The translations under genes were made by a program, and so were the position numbers. A stretch of 64,000 nt of DNA from Candidatus Latescibacterota bacterium (GTDB taxonomy: Bacteria > Latescibacterota > UBA2968). The stretch covers positions 1 through 64,000 of the forward strand of contig JAJDYX010000053.1 of NCBI GenBank assembly GCA_022824945.1, in the 5' to 3' direction. The notes beneath the pieces are model-generated. The model was not told where the DNA came from and did not search any database. It saw only the letters and a program-made list of their open reading frames with translations. Shown in pieces: positions 59,732-64,000 of the stretch; within the stretch, counting starts at the first letter, position 1; the number at the start of each line of letters is the position of its first letter.

Positions 59732-61600
59732 ATGGCAAAGACGCGACGATTGACAATGGCACAGGCGATTGTTCAGTTTTTAAAGGCGCAGTACGTTTCG
59801 CGCGATGGGGTTGAGCAGCCCTTTTTTGCGGGGATGTCGGGTATTTTTGGGCATGGGAATGTGGCGGGGATCGGTCAGGCGCTGCACGAGTATCGCGATG
59901 AGTTTCGGTATTACCAGACGCGCAATGAACAGGCGATGGTGCATACGGCTGCGGCTTATGCCAAGATGAAGAATCGGTTGGGTACACTGGCGTGTACGAC
60001 GTCGATTGGACCGGGGGCGACGAATATGGTGACGGGCGCGGCGACGGCGACGATTAATCGTTTGCCGGTGTTGCTGCTGCCGGGTGATATTTTTGCGCGG
60101 CGAAATGTGGCACCCGTGTTGCAGCAGTTGGAGTCCAATGCGTCGCAGGATATTTCCGTGAATGATTGTTTTAAGCCGGTGTCGCGGTACTGGGATCGGT
60201 TGAATCGGGCAGATCAGGCGATTTTGGCATTGCCCGAGGCGATGCGGGTTTTGACTTCGCCTGTTGAGACGGGTGCTGTGACGCTGTGTTGTCCGCAGGA
60301 TACGCAGACAGAGGCTTTTGATTATCCCGAGGCGTTGTTTGATAAACGGGTGTGGGTGGTGCCGCGCAACCGGCCAGATCGCGATCTGGTGTCAAAAGCA
60401 GCGGCGTGGATTCGGGGGAGTGTGCAACCCATGGTGATTGCGGGCGGGGGGGTGTTGTACAGCGAAGCGACAGATGCGTTGGCGGCATTTGTCGCGCAGA
60501 CGGGTATTCCCGTGGGCGAGACACAGGCGGGCAAGGGGTCGCTTAATTACGACCACGCCAATAATCTGGGTGCGGTGGGCGTGACGGGGACACCGGGGGC
60601 GAATATTGTCGCGCGGGAAGCAGATCTGGTGATCGCTATTGGTACGCGGTTGAGCGATTTTACGACGGCTTCAAAGACGGCGTTTCAAAATCCAGATGTG
60701 AAATTTATCGCGATTAATGTGGCGGAATTTGACGCGGCTAAACACGGGGCATTGCCGCTGGTGGGCGATGCGCGGGTGGTGTTGGAGGAGCTTGCAGAGG
60801 CGGTGCAGGGGTATCGCGTGTCGGGGGATTTGACACAGCGGGTTGCCACATTTCGAGAGGGATGGGAGGCCGAGGTGGATCGCATTTACAATTTGGGGCA
60901 TCGGCCCGTTTTGAGCCAGGGTGAGGTGATTGGTGCGGTGAATGAAGGTTCGGCGCCGGAGGATGTCATGATTTGTGCGGCGGGCAGTATGCCGGGCGAT
61001 CTTCACAAGTTGTGGCGGACGCGCAATCCCAAGGGGTACCACCTCGAGTATGGATACTCGTGCATGGGATACGAGATTGCCGGGGGGTTGGGTATTAAGA
61101 TGGCCGATCCATCCCGGGAGGTGTATGTGATGGTTGGGGATGGGTCGTATTTGATGATGGCTCAGGAGATTGCGACGGCGGTACAGGAGGGGATTAAGCT
61201 GAATATTGTGCTGCTGGATAATCACGGTTTTGCGAGTATTGGGGGTTTGTCGGATGCTGTGGGCGCGGATGAGTTTGGGACAGAGTACAGGATGCGCGAT
61301 GAGCAGACCGGGCAATTGGATGGCGAGAATGTGCCGACCGATTTGGCGACAAATGCCGAGAGTTTGGGGGCTTATGTGTTGCGGCCCGAAGGCAAAGAAG
61401 GGTTGATGAGGGCGATTGAGGAGGCGCGATCTGTGGATCGCACGACGGTGATTGCGGTGGAGGTAGATCGCGATGTGCGCGTGCCGGGCTACGAGAGCTG
61501 GTGGGATGTGCCGGTTGCCGAGGTTTCGACGGTGGAAGAGGTGCAAAAGGCGAGAGAGGAGTTTGAGGTGATGGTGAAAAATGAGCGGTATTTTTTATAA
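59732..61600 (+). CDS. iolD: ThDP-dependent trihydroxycyclohexanedione hydrolase-like protein (IolD-like)
   Basis: 622 residues. Follows the PhyH stop by 1 nt. N-terminal ThDP Glu in RNEQAMVHTAAAYAK, with SIGPGATNMVTGAA; the central domain QAGKGSLNYDHANNLGAVGVTGTPGANIVAREADLVIAIGTRLSDFTT; C-terminal ThDP-Mg motif GDGSYLMMAQEIATAVQEGIKLNIVLLDNHG. This matches IolD, which opens the ring of the inositol-derived diketone. Other iol genes are absent, so it may act on another cyclic diketone or serve a related C-C hydrolase role. Confidence 0.85.
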   Translation: MAKTRRLTMAQAIVQFLKAQYVSRDGVEQPFFAGMSGIFGHGNVAGIGQALHEYRDEFRYYQTRNEQAMVHTAAAYAKMKNRLGTLACTTSIGPGATNMVTGAATATINRLPVLLLPGDIFARRNVAPVLQQLESNASQDISVNDCFKPVSRYWDRLNRADQAILALPEAMRVLTSPVETGAVTLCCPQDTQTEAFDYPEALFDKRVWVVPRNRPDRDLVSKAAAWIRGSVQPMVIAGGGVLYSEATDALAAFVAQTGIPVGETQAGKGSLNYDHANNLGAVGVTGTPGANIVAREADLVIAIGTRLSDFTTASKTAFQNPDVKFIAINVAEFDAAKHGALPLVGDARVVLEELAEAVQGYRVSGDLTQRVATFREGWEAEVDRIYNLGHRPVLSQGEVIGAVNEGSAPEDVMICAAGSMPGDLHKLWRTRNPKGYHLEYGYSCMGYEIAGGLGIKMADPSREVYVMVGDGSYLMMAQEIATAVQEGIKLNIVLLDNHGFASIGGLSDAVGADEFGTEYRMRDEQTGQLDGENVPTDLATNAESLGAYVLRPEGKEGLMRAIEEARSVDRTTVIAVEVDRDVRVPGYESWWDVPVAEVSTVEEVQKAREEFEVMVKNERYFL

Positions 61601-61612
61601 ATGAGGTGCTTT

Positions 61613-64000
61613 ATGAATATTCCCCCATCAGAACATTTTACGCCGGTTTCGCTGGCGAAAAATTACAATGTGGATCGCGTGCAATTGGATGGGTTTGGTG
61701 GTGAAGATTTAGGGGCAGTGTATGGTAGGCAATCCATTCTGGGAATGCCATTTGATCTGGGCGCGCCAGGCGAACCCAATGGGATATTGCTCGATGGCGA
61801 TGCTGTGCGCGTTGATATGGGCGGTGCGAAGGCGAGCTATGTGGTGTTTTTGCACGGGGTTGAAAATCGCGTGAGTAATTACCAGGAGGAGTTGGCCGAT
61901 TTTGCTATGGATGGCAATGAACTCGGTGATCACGTGTCGGATTACGTGCTGGAGTATGAAGATGGCGAGGCGGAGGCGACGCGTATTTTGCGCCGGTTTG
62001 CGATTCAGCAGTCCCGTATTGGGTGGGGGGCAAGTGCGTTTGCAGCGATGCCTGCGGCGAAACCAGGGGTTGTGATGGGTGCAACGGATGAACACGGTCT
62101 GGGACGTCGTCCTGCTTCGGCTTATGGTCGCGCCGAGACCCGGCATAGTTCTGGGCGAGATGGTGGGCGCATAAAGTTGTGGGTTTATGCGTTGCCCAAT
62201 CCCCATCCGGAGAAACCTATTGGGCATCTGACATTGGTCCCCAGGAACGAGCGGTCGCTGGTGCTGGGGATAACGCATACGCAGGTCGAAGATCATCCGT
62301 TGCGGCCGGGTGTGCGCCAAAAATTGAAGCTGGGATTGCCCGAGGGCGCGCAGTTGAATGGGAATGGTGAGCTTGAGGATATAGATATTGACCTGGGCGT
62401 GGTGATGTCGGCGCGGGCTGTTCTGGATTACGATGCGGAACGCTGGTTGAGTGCAGAGGTAGATGTGCAGCCCGAGAGGTCTTCTTCCGAGGTTGTTGTC
62501 GAGTATATCGCACACCCGCAGGGGAAGCTTTATGTGGAGGGGGATGGGGAGGCGCAGGCTTACGATCTGGCAGATGCAAAGCAGATTGTCGAGGTGCAGC
62601 CCGCACATCGTCCGGTCGCAATTCGCGTGGTGGAGAAAGGGACGGAGACGCCGGTTGCTGTGCGGTTGCACATGCACGGTGAGGCTGGAGAATATTTGCC
62701 GCCGAAGGGGTATCATCGCAAGGTGAACCCGCACTGGTTTGAGGACAATTACGGCGAACACGTCAATGGGTTGAATCAGTATTGTTATATTCCGGGGGAA
62801 TGTGTGGCAGATCTGCCTTTGGGCGATGTGTATGTCGATATTCAGAAGGGATATGAGATTGCGCCGATCCGCGAGAAGTTCACGGTTGGTCCCGATACTG
62901 ATGTGATTACTTTTGAAATTGACTGCGTGCTCAAGTGGCGGCAAAAGGGGTGGGTGACAGCCGATACGCATGTGCATTTTTTGAGTCCACAAACGGCGCT
63001 TCTGGAAGGTGAGGGCGAGGGTGTGAATGTGGTGAATTTGCTGGCGAGCCAGTGGGGTGAAATGTTCAGCAATGTGTCGGATTTTGATGGTAAGACGACT
63101 TTTGGCGCGCGGGATTTTGGTGGGGATGGCGAGTTTCTCGTGCGCGTTGGCACCGAGAATCGCATGCAGGTGCTCGGGCATATTTCGCTGCTGGGTTATT
63201 CGGGGCTTATGATTCATCCGCTGTGTTCGGGTGGACCGTCGGAATCCGCGCTGGGCGACGCGCAGGAAGTGACGATGGCCGAGTGGGCGCAACAGTGTAT
63301 TGATCAGGGTGGGCTGGTGGTGATGCCGCACGGTCCAAATCCACAGTGCGAACGCGCGGCAGATATTGTGCTGGGTCTGATTCACGCGATGGAGATGATG
63401 ACGTTTAATCCGCACAATGCACAGATCAATCCCTATGGAATTGCCGATTGGTATCGCTATTTGAATTTGGGGTACCACATTCCGGTTGTGGGCGGTTCGG
63501 ATAAGATGGCGGCTGCGTCGCAACTCGGCGGGGTGCGTACTTATACGCATCTGGGAGATCGCGAGTTTAGCTATGAGAACTGGATGGCAGCGACAAAAGC
63601 GGGTCATACGTTTGTGACGGTGGGACCGCTTGCGGAGATTCAGGTGGAGGGAAAGGCTCCGGGTTCACGGGTGCAGTTGCCCGCTTCTGGTGGGACGGTC
63701 AATGTGACGTGGGAGGTGGCGTCGGTGCGTTTGCCGATTGATCAGGTCGAGGTCATTGTGGGCGGGCTGACGCATGAGCAGGTGAATGTGGATAAGAGGC
63801 TTTCGGCGTCGGGGAGTGCAGAGGTGCGGGTGGAAGATTCGACGTGGATTGCCCTTCGGGTGCGCGGGAGTTATAAGGGGCAGCACGGCGAGATTGCCGC
63901 ACATACGAGTGCTGTACAGGTGGTTGTAGGGGAGGAACCGATTTTTTCGCAGGCGGATGCTACGACGGTTTTGGAACAAATCGAAGGGGCAATTGCCTAT
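61613..64000 (+). CDS. CehA/McbA-type PHP metallohydrolase (partial, runs off window end)
   Basis: 796 codons are open to the last base, so the C-terminus is missing. ATG 61613 has GAGGTG before it. Residues 1-440 are beta-rich and not recognised in detail. ADTHVHF (about 449-455) is the PHP-type metal-binding HxH, followed by IHPLCSGGPSES, VVMPHG and a late GGSDKMAAA region, as in CehA/McbA-type metallohydrolases. An Ig-like C-terminal section follows. No signal peptide at the N-terminus. Likely hydrolyses a phosphoester or other ester; substrate unknown. Confidence 0.75.
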   Translation, partial: MNIPPSEHFTPVSLAKNYNVDRVQLDGFGGEDLGAVYGRQSILGMPFDLGAPGEPNGILLDGDAVRVDMGGAKASYVVFLHGVENRVSNYQEELADFAMDGNELGDHVSDYVLEYEDGEAEATRILRRFAIQQSRIGWGASAFAAMPAAKPGVVMGATDEHGLGRRPASAYGRAETRHSSGRDGGRIKLWVYALPNPHPEKPIGHLTLVPRNERSLVLGITHTQVEDHPLRPGVRQKLKLGLPEGAQLNGNGELEDIDIDLGVVMSARAVLDYDAERWLSAEVDVQPERSSSEVVVEYIAHPQGKLYVEGDGEAQAYDLADAKQIVEVQPAHRPVAIRVVEKGTETPVAVRLHMHGEAGEYLPPKGYHRKVNPHWFEDNYGEHVNGLNQYCYIPGECVADLPLGDVYVDIQKGYEIAPIREKFTVGPDTDVITFEIDCVLKWRQKGWVTADTHVHFLSPQTALLEGEGEGVNVVNLLASQWGEMFSNVSDFDGKTTFGARDFGGDGEFLVRVGTENRMQVLGHISLLGYSGLMIHPLCSGGPSESALGDAQEVTMAEWAQQCIDQGGLVVMPHGPNPQCERAADIVLGLIHAMEMMTFNPHNAQINPYGIADWYRYLNLGYHIPVVGGSDKMAAASQLGGVRTYTHLGDREFSYENWMAATKAGHTFVTVGPLAEIQVEGKAPGSRVQLPASGGTVNVTWEVASVRLPIDQVEVIVGGLTHEQVNVDKRLSASGSAEVRVEDSTWIALRVRGSYKGQHGEIAAHTSAVQVVVGEEPIFSQADATTVLEQIEGAIAY

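Noticed and set aside
61709..63607. 632-residue minus-strand open frame
   Set aside because: Antisense to the PHP metallohydrolase gene; low-complexity His/Arg/Ile-rich sequence with no known motif.
1..64000. UGA reassigned to Trp or Gly in this organism
   Set aside because: Many genes end at UGA with family-typical C-termini and overlaps, for example hicB, the YcaO gene and the exporter subunit 1.

Overview
The window is 64 kb of gene-dense bacterial chromosome with about 50 protein-coding genes. No tRNA, rRNA, CRISPR array, IS element or phage module was seen. The gene content points to an uncultured heterotroph of the FCB/Latescibacterota-Poribacteria kind. It has two sulfatases, a phytanoyl-CoA-dioxygenase-like enzyme, Gfo/Idh/MocA and sugar-acid enzymes, a TonB receptor beside a PorV-like protein and a secreted protein with a C-terminal sorting-type domain, multihaem cytochromes, and many SDR and amidohydrolase genes. 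This placement is inference from gene content, not from a phylogenetic marker. The + strand is G-rich over C in most places, whichever strand is coding.

The most notable result is two genes that read through an in-frame UGA exactly where a catalytic redox cysteine is expected. The first (5871-6698) is a tandem-domain rhodanese whose active-site loop reads Sec-QGGYRS. The second (17619-18926, minus strand) is a signal-peptide redoxin with a Sec-G-T-Cys motif, followed by two choice-of-anchor-D-like domains and a dockerin-like EF-hand tail. A GC-rich hairpin with a G-first loop lies 20 nt after the second UGA, as expected for a bacterial SECIS element. UGA acts as a normal stop in many other genes here, so a changed genetic code is unlikely. 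Together the two genes suggest a selenocysteine-decoding organism. The Sec machinery itself is not in the window.

Layout: 1-11.7 kb holds SDRs, an acetoacetate-decarboxylase-like protein, a BNR-propeller/amidase fusion, rmlA, the Sec-rhodanese, a sulfatase, a penicillin-acylase homologue and a DUF6807 protein. 12.2-18.9 kb (minus strand) holds arsC, an aquaporin, a TPR protein, a redoxin/cytochrome c/copper-monooxygenase-like fusion, a two-TM protein and the Sec-redoxin. 19.1-26.2 kb is a tightly overlapping run of TPR, YcaO, FGE-like, octahaem-TPR and octahaem HAO-like genes. 26.6-34.7 kb is an outer-membrane and secretion locus. 34.8-38.4 kb (minus) is a sugar-acid operon (FucI-like, Gfo/Idh/MocA, UxuA). 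38.5-41.1 kb (minus) is an ABC-2 exporter, followed by an acyltransferase-like gene.

42.4-46.0 kb encodes a heterodimeric ABC exporter with different base skew. 46.2-51.8 kb holds VOC, SDR, amidohydrolase, asparaginase, DUF3047 and a putative beta-barrel protein. 52-55.8 kb holds an IF-1 with a basic tail, a divergent Nramp-like transporter behind a possible structured leader, a SelA-like PLP enzyme, and DUF433 and HicBA genes. 55.8-64 kb is a co-directional catabolic cluster: sulfatase, acetyltransferase, SGNH hydrolase, PhyH, IolD-like and a PHP metallohydrolase that runs off the end. Intergenic DNA carries a repeated 24-bp palindromic element (three copies) and several 8-10-bp-period repeats at gene 3' ends.
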